Origin: Aspidiotus rigidus
Taxonomy: Eukaryota; Arthropoda; Insecta; Hemiptera; Diaspididae
Assembly (NCBI GenBank): GCA_035079385.1
Contig: JAVHKY010000052.1
Location: forward strand, 13,144,001 to 13,208,000
DNA: 64,000 nucleotides
Direction of reading: 5' to 3'
Made by a program: the position numbers and the translations under genes. Under the pieces are notes generated by a model. The model did not search any database and was not told where the DNA came from. It saw only the letters and a list, made by a program, of their open reading frames with translations. Shown in pieces: positions 21,278 to 64,000 of the stretch (position 1 is the first letter of the stretch; the number at the start of each line of letters is the position of its first letter).

Positions 21278-22915
21278 GTATGTATGTACTGTAGCATGTA
21301 CTTCAGCTGAGGCTTTGTGTTGCTATCTATTTTCATTTTTAACTACATTGGAACAAAGAATCTTTATTAAATTAAAATTAAGCTTTGTTGGACCAATTTT
21401 TTGAAAAGCAGTGAGTTGCCATAAGACTCTGTATACTATTGAAACCAGACTGACAACGCGCTCTACAAATATGTTGCAGAACAACCAGAGAACGACGGAC
21501 AGTTGTTTTTATGGTGAAGATATGCGAGTGTCAATACCTATATAATGTACCGTGACCGACACTGAAGATAGCATTAGTACCGATTCGGACCTGACACGTT
21601 TGAGGGAGCGCTAGTGTCCGTGTATAGAATACATTGTAAAGTACTGATAAGCGAACGGTGATGCAAAAATCCAATGGTGATTGTAACACAAAAATACATG
21701 GCAAATATTAATTTTCCTTCAATTTCTCCAGTAATAGTCGATTTTGGAGAGAAGTGTAGAGAACAAAATTGAAAGAGCATGAAATTTTCTTTTGGATGAG
21801 TCTAATTTCAAGAGGTTTCAAGAAATTGAAAAATTTAGTTTTAGTTCTTATGTGTCCAGTCCAAATCCCTGCCGCTAGTTGATTTGGGTCCGATGTTCTC
21901 TGGTCCGATGATGATAGACCATTTTTGTGATGACATATAATATGGGAAATTTACATTTGCAAGCTGCTACTCTGCTGGCGCGCATAGTGTTCGTTTATAT
22001 AGGATTTTGCAGATTTTGATAAGTATTAGAAGAACTCTTCGAATGTTAAGCTTTTGCGATATTTTTAACAAAAGTAGAACTAATGATGGACATTTTTTGT
22101 ATGAAACATCTGGAGATTCAATAAACAGCAGGGCACGTATACTCAAATTCATTCAAATAGTATCTGTCATATCTAATGTAGATACCTTTTTCATAAACGA
22201 GATGAAAATTATGACGTCATACAAAAATGGTCGTTTGTTACCATGTGATCGGCTGATCTCGCCTGCGAGTACGAGGGGCGTAAGCATAGAGGTAGGCACA
22301 AGTAGAACGACTCGCGTGAAAAACGCGTCCGCTGCAACGTAGTTACTAGTGAGTGCGCTGGAGTCAATCGGAGGGCGGATTTTATCATTACGCTTATGGG
22401 TGGTGAAGTGTTTCTCGCCATTTTCTCAAAAACTAAGGCTTTGAATGAAAAATGCAAAGGAGGTAAAATTAATGAATATGGAATTTTCCATCAAGTGACA
22501 TGAATGTTTTGGAATTTGAAGCTAAAACATACAAGTAACGGATTCTAGTATTTTTGTAATTACAATGTACAAGTATGAACTCCCATTATAATATTATAAT
22601 TATTGTCTTTCTTTTACATTTCCAGAATGAGGATGGTGATTTTTAAACACATTTTCATACTGTTAGGCAAGATGTCTTTTTTCTGAATGCTGCCCAGATG
22701 GGACTCTTTTCAGAGGAAAATAATAGGAAAATACTTTCTTCTTCTTCAATTGGGTACTGAAAAAAAAGAGAACCCATCTATCCCTCAGACTTGGTTGAAA
22801 GTTTTGTAAGTATTTTGAAATAAACGCACTTTTTTTTGGTCTGTAATTTTATTTTATGATGAACGTATTTTTGTTTCTTCTTTCTTTTTCAAGGAGAAAA
22901 GTTTTTTTTTGTTTT

Positions 22916-23720
22916 CAGGGCTTGCACAATAACAGTTATTTTTCGGTTAAATGTTATAACCGAAATGAAAATATCAATTTTAACCGATTGACCGTTAACC
23001 GTTATAATCACGGTATAAGATGAAGAGGTAATGACACAACGCTAAAATCGTGTCCGCAGTTTTGAAGTTGTACGTACGAACTTCCGCTAGGTTTGCAGCG
23101 AACACTCGGGCTGTTTCCCTGTTCCTTCTACACCCCACCTGCGCCGAGACGTTACCGTTGGTACCCCAGTATTGATGAAATTTCCAAGGATTATAAAAAA
23201 TCCAAGAATTTACTTAGAAGGGTGATTCTTTCAAAATTTTATAGAGTAGATTAAATGGTATTTTTATGCCAAATATGAAATGCATCGGCTGATTCCTGAT
23301 CCTGCAATAAATTTTTGAAAGTAGCGGCGTTCCCATAAGACTCTGTACATTACCTATCACTTTCATCACGAGCGCTGCGCTCGGGATGTTCAGAACTACT
23401 TCAGAATCACGGACAGCGTTTACCACAGTCAGAATACGTTCGTGTCACTACCTCTTCACCTTATACCGTGGTTATAATTGACGATCGATCTTGACCGATT
23501 GACCGTTAACCGTTATTTTTTCGGTTATAACTGTTATTTGACCGAAAATTCTAGGTCTTCTAACAACGTTAACCGAAAATTTTACAACTTTGACCGAAAT
23601 ATTTTTCAACATTTAACAGTTATTGGTCAAAATACAGCTTGACCGATCACCGATAACCGAAAAAATTGGGAGGATCATTTTGACCGATAACCGTTAAAAA
23701 AATTTTGGTCGCAAGCCCTG
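22916..23720. mobile_element. hAT-like element packed with TAACCG repeats, host of a nested MITE
   Basis: Ends CAGGGCTTGC and GCAAGCCCTG. The interior is built of TAACCGTTAACCG, GACCGATTGACC and their inverses. The 462-bp MITE at 23009-23470 is inserted in it. Confidence 0.78.
23009..23470 (-). mobile_element. 462-bp MITE, copy b
   Basis: Inverted relative to copy a; target duplication GTTATAAT (23001-23008, 23471-23478). Nested in the TAACCG-rich hAT-like element. Confidence 0.92.
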
Positions 23721-24325
23721 CCCTTTTTATCTAAAAAGGAATATGGGCAGCTGGACTTCAGTAATTATGAGTTGATAACCGATCAGGAAATTAATTTAAG
23801 GGAAAGAAAAGAAGAAACACTATCACTTGTATCGACTTTTCAAATAAACTATAAATATTTATCTATAATAAGCAAGTTCGGAAGTACAATTTACATTAAG
23901 TTGTTGAATTGACTCAAAAGTACAGTTCATGAGCAGAAATAGATAATTTGACAAACTTTTTGGTGAACATAAGTCTTTGGTGAAAAGAAAAACTAACTTT
24001 TAACCTACAAATTTATCCTATTTGTTTTATTTATCTTCATTTTATTAATGAGAATATAATATAATTTATCTGGAAACTGGTATGAAGATAAAACTTAGCA
24101 GAATTGTAAAAAACGACGTAGGTACTATGGGATTTCTAAATCCCTACTTCCCCTTCTTCAAAGGGTGTGGGAAAAATAACTCTGCTCTGAACTGTAGCGT
24201 TTTACAGGTTCCTTTTTTTTTTTTTTTTTTTTTTTGCTCGTCAGTCGGTAGCCTACTGTAAAGAGATTGATTTTGTAATGATGTTACGCAGGGAATTACT
24301 GCCAACGTCAGGGCTTACTAACGTA

Positions 24326-24590
24326 TCAATTGTTTTCTTCATAAAGGAAGGGAGGACTATAAAACAATAGAAAACGTTTGCTCATTTGGGGTGCGGATTG
24401 AATTTGTGATGCAGGAAATATTATATGCACTGCCCCACGCTTCAATAATAGTATTTCTCTTGGTAACTTTTCTTCTGCATCAAAGAACCTTTTGACGTAA
24501 CGAGGATCAAAATGTATTTCGCATACAAAATCACCAACTCCGAGACCTTGGAATGACTCGTCTCCATTGCTCAAGAGTAACTGAGTCCTA
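24326..24590 (-). pseudogene. THAP zinc-finger C-terminal half (exon-like)
   Basis: Minus-strand frame with VGDFVCEIHFDPRYVKR and LLKRGAVHIIFP, the Cys-His half of a THAP domain with its closing hydrophobic strand. A TTTATAG acceptor-like site lies just upstream. The orientation is opposite to the N-terminal half at 21182. Confidence 0.65.
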
Positions 24591-24636
24591 TAAACACGAC
24601 AGTTACAATGATTACAAATCCTAACCTGAACATAAT

Positions 24637-24698
24637 TGAAGCGATGGATGGAAGAAGGGCCTTAGGGCCCTAAGGCCCTTCTTCCATCCATCGCTTCA
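24637..24698. repeat. 62-bp perfect palindrome without a loop
   Basis: Centred on GGGCCC at 24667/24668; every base pairs with its mirror position over 31 bp per arm. Confidence 0.92.
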
Positions 24699-24719
24699 TT
24701 TCTCGATGTTCTATAATCT

Positions 24720-24905
24720 TAGAAAAATTCAGCAATACTAGGGTACCTACGGTAAAGCCGTGCTACTAGCGGGGTGAGGAAGGATGCGCTAACCGGAGAC
24801 CAAGATCGTTGCAAACCTAGCGGAATTCCTTGTTCACTACCAGATTTTGTGAGACACAATTTTTGCTTAGTGTCAATACCGTCCTCTATAATATACCGTG
24901 GTGTC
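24720..24905. repeat. Diverged relative of the 462-bp MITE end
   Basis: Shares CAATACTAGGGTACC-ACGGTAA, GCAAACCTAGCGGAA and a closing TATAATATACCGTG with the right third of the 462-bp element. Confidence 0.6.
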
Positions 24906-24923
24906 GGTGTAGTAGATAGTAGA

Positions 24924-25385
24924 CACGGTATAAGATGAAGAGGTAGTGACACGAACGTATTCTGACTGTGGTAAACGCTGTCCGTGATTTTGAAGTAGTT
25001 CTGAACATTCCGAGCGCAGCGCTCGTGATGAAAGTGATGGGTAATGTACAGAGTCTTATGGGAACGCCGCTACTTTCAAAAATTTATTGCAGGATCAGGA
25101 ATCAGCCGATGCATTTCATATTTGGCATAAAAATACCATTTAATCTACTCTATAAAATTTCGAAAGAATCACCCTTCTAAGTAAATTCTTGGATTTTTTA
25201 TAATCCTTGGAAATTTCATCAATACTAGGGTACCAACGGTAACGTCTCGGCGCAGGTGGGGTGTAGAAGGAACAGGGAAACAGCCCGAGTGTTCGCTGCA
25301 AACCTAGCGGAAGTTTGTACGTACAACTTCAAAACTGCGGACACGATTTTAGCGTTGTGTCATTACCTCTTCATCTTATACCGTG
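24924..25385 (+). mobile_element. 462-bp MITE, copy c
   Basis: Same orientation as copy a; target duplication ATAGTAGA (24916-24923, 25386-25393). Inserted next to a diverged relative of its own end (24720-24905). Confidence 0.92.
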
Positions 25386-25564
25386 ATAGTAGATTCGGAT
25401 CGGGCAGCGCTAGCGTCGCGCAAAATTTTTGAATTTTTTAAAATCTCTCAAAAATATTTTCATCTGAAAGAAAATTTTCCGCTCTTCAATTTTGTTCCTC
25501 ACAAATACACGCCTAAATTCATTATTTTTGGAGAAATTGAAGAAAAACTAAAAAATCACCTTTA

Positions 25565-25853
25565 GGGCGGGTTTTTCAATCGGGTGTTAGTAAGAGTAAC
25601 ACGCTATTAGCTAATGGATCGTTAGCTTAACTCTCCGTTATGAGTTTTTCAAGTTAACGGGTAACAGAGATGTTAAATCCAATTACAACGAATTTGATTG
25701 GTTGATTTAAACTCTCAGTTAGAATGCTAACATGCGCTTTGTACCTCATGTTAATTACTATCGGACATATTATCTCTTGAAAAACAATTTAACTACCAGA
25801 TAGCGCTAATAATTCAGTTATAGGGCGTTAACATACAATTGAAAAACCCGCCC
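25565..25853. mobile_element. PIF/Harbinger-like MITE
   Basis: GGGCGGGTTTTTCAAT at the left and ATTGAAAAACCCGCCC at the right; flanking TTA trinucleotides (25562-25564, 25854-25856) as target duplication. 289 bp, no coding. Confidence 0.78.
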
Positions 25854-26017
25854 TTACATTCAAGTCACAATCACCGGTCGCTTATCAGTACTTTCTACAT
25901 ATTTTACACAGGCGACGCTAGTGAATCTACAATATGCCTGGTCCAAATGTTGTCATATTTTTAATGTCGTTTGAATTTGGAATAAAATATTTCCGCATCA
26001 AATTATTTTGTTTTGAT

Positions 26018-26601
26018 CTTTGACTATATAATGTATGGACTGCGCTAACGTGTATAAAATGAGCGAAAAACACGTCCACAGATCTGATAAGCGTAAGCGG
26101 CACGCACCACGTTTTGCGTGTATAGACCGATTTCCTGCCTACGTCATAGTTAGGAATCAGTGTTACCACGGTGGCTTAGGACACTTTTGACTCCCATAAG
26201 AATAACACAGGGAGCAAAGGTTGAAGTGTTACTATTTGGAAATAAGCCATTTCTTAATAACCAAAAGTACATGAACACGTTCTAGGAACCATCTAAATTG
26301 AAAATACTAATTTTAACGTCAAGTTCACCGTGTAGTTTTTGTATATTTACACCTAGATCTTTGCTCCTCGTGTATTCTTATGCGAGCGACCAAATCAAAA
26401 ACACCAGAACGGGTACTCTTGTCAGATCATAAGCACCGGAACGCGTTTTCTTGTCATCTGTATGACGTCAGAGGAAATTTGTCTATTTTCATGGGACGTG
26501 GTCGTTGCCGCTTATATCCAAACGCGTGTTATCTTACCTATAGGAGATATTGTGCCGCGTTACACGGCGCATAGCTCAGTCCATACATTATATAGTTAAA
26601 G
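26018..26601. mobile_element. hAT-type MITE, same terminal family as 8050-8381
   Basis: The left end CTTTGACTATATAATGTATG is matched by CATACATTATATAGTTAAAG at the right. 8-bp target duplication GTTTTGAT (26010-26017, 26602-26609). No credible coding sequence. Confidence 0.87.
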
Positions 26602-26609
26602 GTTTTGAT

Positions 26610-28990
26610 GGAATGTGAATCTTATTATTATTAGCGAAAAGGAGGAGCTTGCCAGAAATACTTCTATGACTTGATTTGATACACTGTATACCTTAATATG
26701 ACAGATACCTATATAGATAGATAGACAAAAGCTAAATGTAATTCACAAAGCTTCTTCTATCAATTACCTAGTTGTTGGGTGTTTGTTTCTTTCACAAAAT
26801 GAGTTTGTACTCAAATGGAGGTTGGTTAGTGTATTCAATAAAATATGATTAATTAAATGTGAACCAAGGAGCACAAACTTTTCCACAGACCCACGGGGAA
26901 ACTGAAATGAATAATTGCGCAAATAAAAATATAGGGAACAGAAAGACTTAAAAGTTGATCATGAATCGCAAATGCGGTATCCCAGCTTTGTGATCCGCTA
27001 TTCAATTTTGAATTTCAATTTATACCTACTTAGTTCCAAGTACTTTGAAGTTGACTACAAAGGCAGTATGATAATTACATTGTTGGGTTTTGAGTAGACA
27101 AAAAAAATAATGAGTTTACGATAGGATTAATTAATCAAGGATTTCAATTCTGCCATTTTACAATTCGTGTTATTATTATCCTTATCTCGTGACGAAAATG
27201 ACAATTGTTGGAAGGGTGTAATATCAGTGTTGGGTTACTTCAGGTTATTGCTTATTAATTGTTGAGTGTTAGCTTTCTCAAATAGAAATATAGAATCAAG
27301 AAGATGTGATGTGAATTCTTGAAATTGGTTCAAACGATATGAATGAAATTGAATACAATTGAAATGGAATGTCTTACAACGCAATGGGGATATGAAATAA
27401 TAGGTAATTAAAAATAAAAATGTAGGAAATAGGTTCACGCCGACCCTATTACTACGTAGCTCGTTAGGTAGCTTTAGCTTGTTTGTTTTTAATATCGCTC
27501 TAATGTATTAGTAGGTATTGCTTCATAATGACTCTACGGCTGTGTTCCTCAAAATTTGAGTAAAGAGGAGACAAATTATTAGTCTCGTTCATTATTATTG
27601 GTATTATTATTTTATTAATATTATTCATTACTATTATTACCACTCATTTTCCTTTTAAAAACACATTTTCAATTAATTGCTCATACAATGTAATGTAATT
27701 AACAAACAAATAAATTTGGATATTAAATCTTCAGTTACAGGGATAATATTGGCACAGGAAACTGCATACACTGCACTGTCAAGCTTCTCTAAAAGTCAGT
27801 CTCTGGTATAAAAATGAAATGAATTAGCCTATTTACATCATCGCCCAAATGATGCCAACGACATATTATTTTGATTGTTTATTTATTCATCTTTCTATGA
27901 TGAGGCTCTTGTTTTCACTTTTGTCATCTCCCAATTGAAATTCTACAAAAAAGAGGGATCATCTAAATTGTAGAATGTGGATAGAACACAAAGAGTAGTA
28001 GATGAAGAGCAATATTCTATAGAGCTTAATTAGATCATTATTCAAGTTACTTCATTAATACACAATCACATAATTCAGTAGAAAGACCAATCAATTTTGT
28101 TAAGAAAGATCAAATTAGCAACAGTCATTCTAAAACAAAGTTTCATCCTCTTTTTCTTGTCTCCTCCTTCTTCTTCTATTTTCAGAGAAGATTAGGGATC
28201 GTTTGTCTTTCAAGAGCAATATAATATGGAAATGATAATTACAATTCTAATTTCCTTAGATATTTATATCAGTGTGAAATTCTAACATTACAACAATGAC
28301 CTACTTTGTACAATCACCCCTCATGAGCAAAGAAATCAATCAATATTTTTTTTCATAACATTACATCAACTAATCTTTATAACATCAAATTGTTAAACCT
28401 TCAATTATGATCCAATTGTTCTCCAAGGTTGAATTTGAATTTAATTGCACGCTGATATCTACTTATGACAATCATAGATGAGAACTGTTTTTACCTCACC
28501 TGAGTCTCAATTATACACAATCATGGTTTAAGATACGCTTTAAGATCAAACATGAAGTTTTTTCTATGGATAATGGGCTCATTACATTACAATGTTATTT
28601 ACAGAATTGTAATTTAAGTGGTATAGAATGACTAGGTAAAATACAAAACTGAGAAAATTCATAAACAATATCGCCCCACTAGCACAACAATCGAAAACAT
28701 ATGAAAAGAGGGATTAACTGACCCACCAACTGAAGGAGAGAGAAACAAGATTCATTTTCTTCCTGCTCAAAGTTATCTATTCTAGATTCTTCTCGTGTTC
28801 ACCAGTGAATACAACTTATGAACCATCACAAGTTGGACAATTTTCAAAGGTACTTAGTACTATCCACTCTTTTATTACAACTTCCAATGACGTAAGAAAG
28901 TCATTTAAAAGAAGAGTATTGAAGTGTCCTGAACAATGAAAACCAAAAGCCTAATCAATATCTATCATGTACTGACACTACTGGGAACCA
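26610..28990 (-). other. Repeat-poor AT-rich stretch, probable GRK2 3' UTR and flank
   Basis: Follows the GRK2 stop codon. It lacks the foldback and MITE words found almost everywhere else, which fits a long 3' UTR. Several AATAAA signals exist on the minus strand; none can be chosen from sequence alone. Confidence 0.4.
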
Positions 28991-61086
<32,096 letters not shown>

Positions 61087-62074
61087 TTTCGATGAATTCA
61101 ATTTATAATGATTTACAAATTGATAACACCAAAGAATGACTACAGATATTCATTTGACCAAAAACAGCGCCAAGACCCCCTACATTTTGATATTTCTATC
61201 ATTAACCTACTTATTATCATAATCACCAATTCAAAACCAAAAATTTTATTGTATTACAGAATTCGATATCCTGAAAGACTATTAAATTACATGATACCAC
61301 AATAAAGGAGCAACAATAATTCACTATTAGATGACCAGAAATAGTGAAATAATAATTTATGATGCACTCACTCTGATAATAATAATGATAATAAGGATAA
61401 TAATACTAAAAATACGGAAATAAAGGCTGATCGGGATCCCTTATTTTCAGTTTTCTAACGAATTCATCCATTCATCGTAAATTCAATAGATGAATGCAAT
61501 ACAGCAGTCAATGATGCGACAACCTGCTCAGATGAACGAAAGGAAAATCATAAATAGAGCACCACTGCACAAAGTTGTGTATGTGTAACCGTGTTAGTTT
61601 TATGTTGTTACGTAAATGTTGAGCGCTGGCATCGCAATGCGTATCAGTTTTTCTTTTTCAGAACCAAAAAAATATTTTGAGTTTTGAAAGGTTGCTCGAC
61701 GCCCGTTTCTTCATAATTATTGTTAATATTTAATGGGTGAAATTATATTGCCCGTACAAAATAGAACATTTCAGCGACAAATCTTGAACTACATAAAAAA
61801 ATGAATAAACATGCTTTTCAGAAGAAATGAGCTACAAATGTAGCACTGTAGTAAAGTATGATTGAACTTATAGAAAGAAGTGATCAACTTTCATGTTCGT
61901 ACAAATTCGCGATCAATAATGAACTACAACGAAGGGTGTGTGTGATACAGGTTGGAAAGAAAGGATGAACTTGTACGTTAGGCGGTATCTACAATTCAGC
62001 GATAAATTACGAGTGTATTCTTGCATTCTTGCGTATGATACTGTACCTGCAGATGACGCGAGAACACCGTACAG
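61087..62074. other. GRK2 upstream region
   Basis: Expected to hold the 5' UTR and promoter; 61380-61450 is rich in ATA/ATAAT. The part at 61600-61920 belongs to a dispersed repeat (TAAATGTTGAGCGCTGGC also at 20468; AATTATATTGC-GTACAAAATAGAACA near 5060). Confidence 0.4.
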
Positions 62075-63350
62075 TCCCGAATACTGTTTTCCCGAATACA
62101 AGGCCCCAAATCCATTTCCCCGAATACCCTTTCCCCGAATGACAGAAATACCGAAGTGACATTGCATAGCAATTTCATCCGCTACGAGTCTCTTAGGTAC
62201 AACGTATCTTACCATCATAAGTTAATCGACAACGCGACAACGAACATTGGAAAAGGAAATTGAATTAATATGGCAAAAATTGTCGACGGTAAACTACTAA
62301 TTGACGGATTCAGATACGTGCGTTCCAAGTTGGTGAAGGGCAGAACGTACTGGGACTGCCAGTTAGTGCGAGACGGGCAATTCCGAGCGCAAGCTATCAC
62401 AAACGACGACGCTGCACATGTCGTGGTCATCAAAGGGCCTGCAGAGTCGAAATATGAGCACCCGCCAAATCGGGAGGAGTGCGCGGCATCCGGAGCTGCC
62501 CCGCTCTCAAATATTACGACGAAAGTTAGCAGGGCTGTCGGCATCAGTACTCAGTGAGTTACCGGAACAAGACGCGTTGATGAAAACAATGCGAAGAGCC
62601 CGTTGAAGGAATTATCCGACGAATCCAAAGAGTCTATCTCATTTGGGTGATCTTCCCGACTCCTTCCAGAAAACGTTATTAGAGAAAACATTCCTTCTGC
62701 ACGATTCCGGTCCACCGGAGGACGTTACAGACGACGACGATAGCGACAACGATGAGGCAGATGAAAGAAGACGACGAGTTATTGTTTTCGCTACACCACG
62801 AAACGTGGAACTTCTCTGTCAAAGTTCCATTAGGTTCTTGGATGGGACCTTCAAGGTTGCCCTGCTCCGAGCTGTCAGGGATGTCGTTCAAGAGTATAAA
62901 ATTAACGCTTGTGCCCTGTTAAAAATAATGACGGATTTTGAATTGGGCATTATCAATGCCTGCGCCGAAGTTTTTCCTACAATTCCCATCTTGTGCTGTT
63001 TCTTCCACATGTCGCAGGCGGTGTACAGACGAGTGCAAGAAGAGGGATTGCAAGTTGCATACAACGACAAACATGATCGGACCATTAAAGATTTTACGCA
63101 CTCGATTTTGGTGCTAGCATTCGTCCCAACAGCTGACGTGAGGAACGGTTTTGACATGCTGTAGGATATAATGTAAGATTATTGTAAGAATACAATGTTC
63201 ATGTTGCAATAAAAAATTTTTCAAATTTTCTTTGGGTGTAAAAGCATTTGAGGCCTTGGTATTTGGGAAAACAGTATTTGGGGAAATGTCACTTCAATAT
63301 TTTTGTCATTTGGGGGAAGGGCATTTGGGGAAATGGACTCAGGGAGAATG
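62075..63350 (+). mobile_element. MULE-type DNA transposon with long terminal inverted repeats
   Basis: Roughly 90-bp inverted ends: the left (62075-62165) is rich in TTCCCCGAATAC-like words, and the right (63235-63350) carries the same words inverted (TTTGGGGAAATG). They enclose the FLYWCH/MULE coding remnant. No target duplication was fixed. Confidence 0.72.
62270..63161 (+). pseudogene. FLYWCH zinc finger plus MULE transposase, frame-broken
   Basis: The first frame (62270-62500) encodes a FLYWCH-like domain: RYVRSKLVKGRTYWDCQL and a later His in KYEHPPN, with the second Cys replaced by Phe. The frame then shifts (to about 62604) for ILRRKLAGLSASVLSELPEQ, and again for FQKTLLEKTFLLHDSG and the MULE core. 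That core has FLDGTFK (first Asp), MTDFELGIINACAEVFP and the CCFFHMSQAVYRRV Cys-His motif. About 40-50 residues after FLDGTFKVA are missing, and the protein stops after NGFDML. It is a dead copy upstream of GRK2. Confidence 0.82.
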
Positions 63351-64000
63351 TCCGGGAACCCACCAGAAAACAGTATGCAAGCACAGGTTTAACTTTGTTG
63401 GACTGTGATGATTTCTTTAGGGTTAAAAAAGAGAAAAATGATGGAAATTAGCCTCAAAATGAGGAAAATTAGTCTTTGCTCCTCTTTTCAGGATTTTTTT
63501 AATTAGATGAAAACTGGCGGAAATTGGCCCATGCGCCTCACTGCGCTAGAACATACATGTTATATCTACTTCTGACTCTTCTACAATTTTTTGAATTTAC
63601 ATAAGACTCTATGTATAACCGGGGAACTGATCATCGGCGCTACATAGTGACGAAACACTCAAGTACATCATTTCTTGTGACAGCATTAGTAATGGTGAAC
63701 ATAGGCACGTGTCAATACCTCTTTATTGTACCATAGTTTTTCCAGAGCCTGTATAAGCCTTTTAGTCCAGCGTCTTATTGCAGAATTTGTATGAATTGTG
63801 CACTTTGAGTGAAAAGCATAAAACTTGGCACACGTGTTGTTGGTACCTAGCAATTTGATTTTAAGATTAAGAGCCCATCAAAAAATCCAATATGGCGGCC
63901 AGAATGGGGGTATATATGGCGGCCATATTGAATTTTTAATTTTTATTATGTAGATCTGAATTTATGGACTGAAAATGTCAGTCATGAATGTGTCTGGGTT
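63351..64000. other. Dispersed repeat at the window end
   Basis: 63600-63745 resembles other GTACC-ended repeats (ATAAGACTCTATGTATA, GTGTCAATACCTCT). 63885-63930 carries CAATATGG/CCATATTG around GGCGGCC. No gene. Confidence 0.45.

Noticed and set aside
23214..23426. 70-codon frames in the three 462-bp repeats as host genes
   Set aside because: They occur only inside MITE copies with fresh target duplications, lack any known domain and differ by amino-acid-changing substitutions. Treated as part of the element.
23009..25385. Inversion by recombination between MITE copies b and c as the cause of the oppositely oriented THAP halves
   Set aside because: Such an inversion would exchange one flank of each MITE. 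Both copies keep their own matching 8-bp duplications on both sides, so this route is excluded.

Overview
The window looks like arthropod, most likely insect, nuclear DNA. It is AT-rich, the protein-coding genes are split by GT-AG introns, and the two recognisable host genes have insect-like or metazoan sequences. Most of the 64 kb is a dense mosaic of mobile-element debris. I cannot name the species; an insect rich in hAT, P/THAP and LTR elements, perhaps a hemipteran, is a guess. There is no sign of bacterial operons, CRISPR arrays or phage.

Two host genes lie on the minus strand. (1) A complete G-protein-coupled receptor kinase of the GRK2 type (insect Gprk1) runs from the start codon at 61086 down to the stop at 28991. 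It has 16 coding exons, every junction has GT-AG sites and keeps the reading phase, and the exons sum to 2,076 nt, giving a 691-residue protein (human GRK2 has 689). The glycine loop, catalytic Lys220, YRDLK and DLG motifs, RGS-homology region and C-terminal PH domain are all present. (2) A Ro60/TROVE2-type RNA-binding protein starts near 14558. Six coding exons can be joined down to 10848, but the last exon was not found. Its vWA metal site is largely lost, and it carries an insertion of about 80 residues in the HEAT-like part.

Layout: 1-10.8 kb is nested foldback elements, hAT-type MITEs, a rearranged SINE and a retropepsin-like relic. 10.8-14.6 kb is Ro60, with a MITE and a decayed phospholipase-A2-like relic in one intron. 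14.6-26.6 kb is transposon debris: P/THAP-type transposase pieces in both orientations, hAT-like elements with heavy subterminal repeats, and three 462-bp MITEs each with its own 8-bp target duplication. 26.6-29.0 kb is mostly repeat-poor and is probably the GRK2 3' region. 29-61 kb is the GRK2 gene. Its introns hold a single-LTR BEL/Pao fragment inside a large inverted repeat, a decayed copy of GRK2 exon 13, a 633-bp miniature LTR element (TRIM) with identical LTRs, a Helitron relic, a long tRNA-derived SINE, and a tandem LTR-internal-LTR-internal-LTR array. 61-64 kb upstream of GRK2 has a frame-broken FLYWCH/MULE transposase with its terminal repeats.

The most novel items are the two miniature LTR elements, the tandem one in particular. 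Others are the 462-bp MITE family, the three-deep nested insertion near 8 kb, a TIR element with an unusually long (17-18 bp) apparent target duplication, and the Ro60 homolog with a degenerate metal site.
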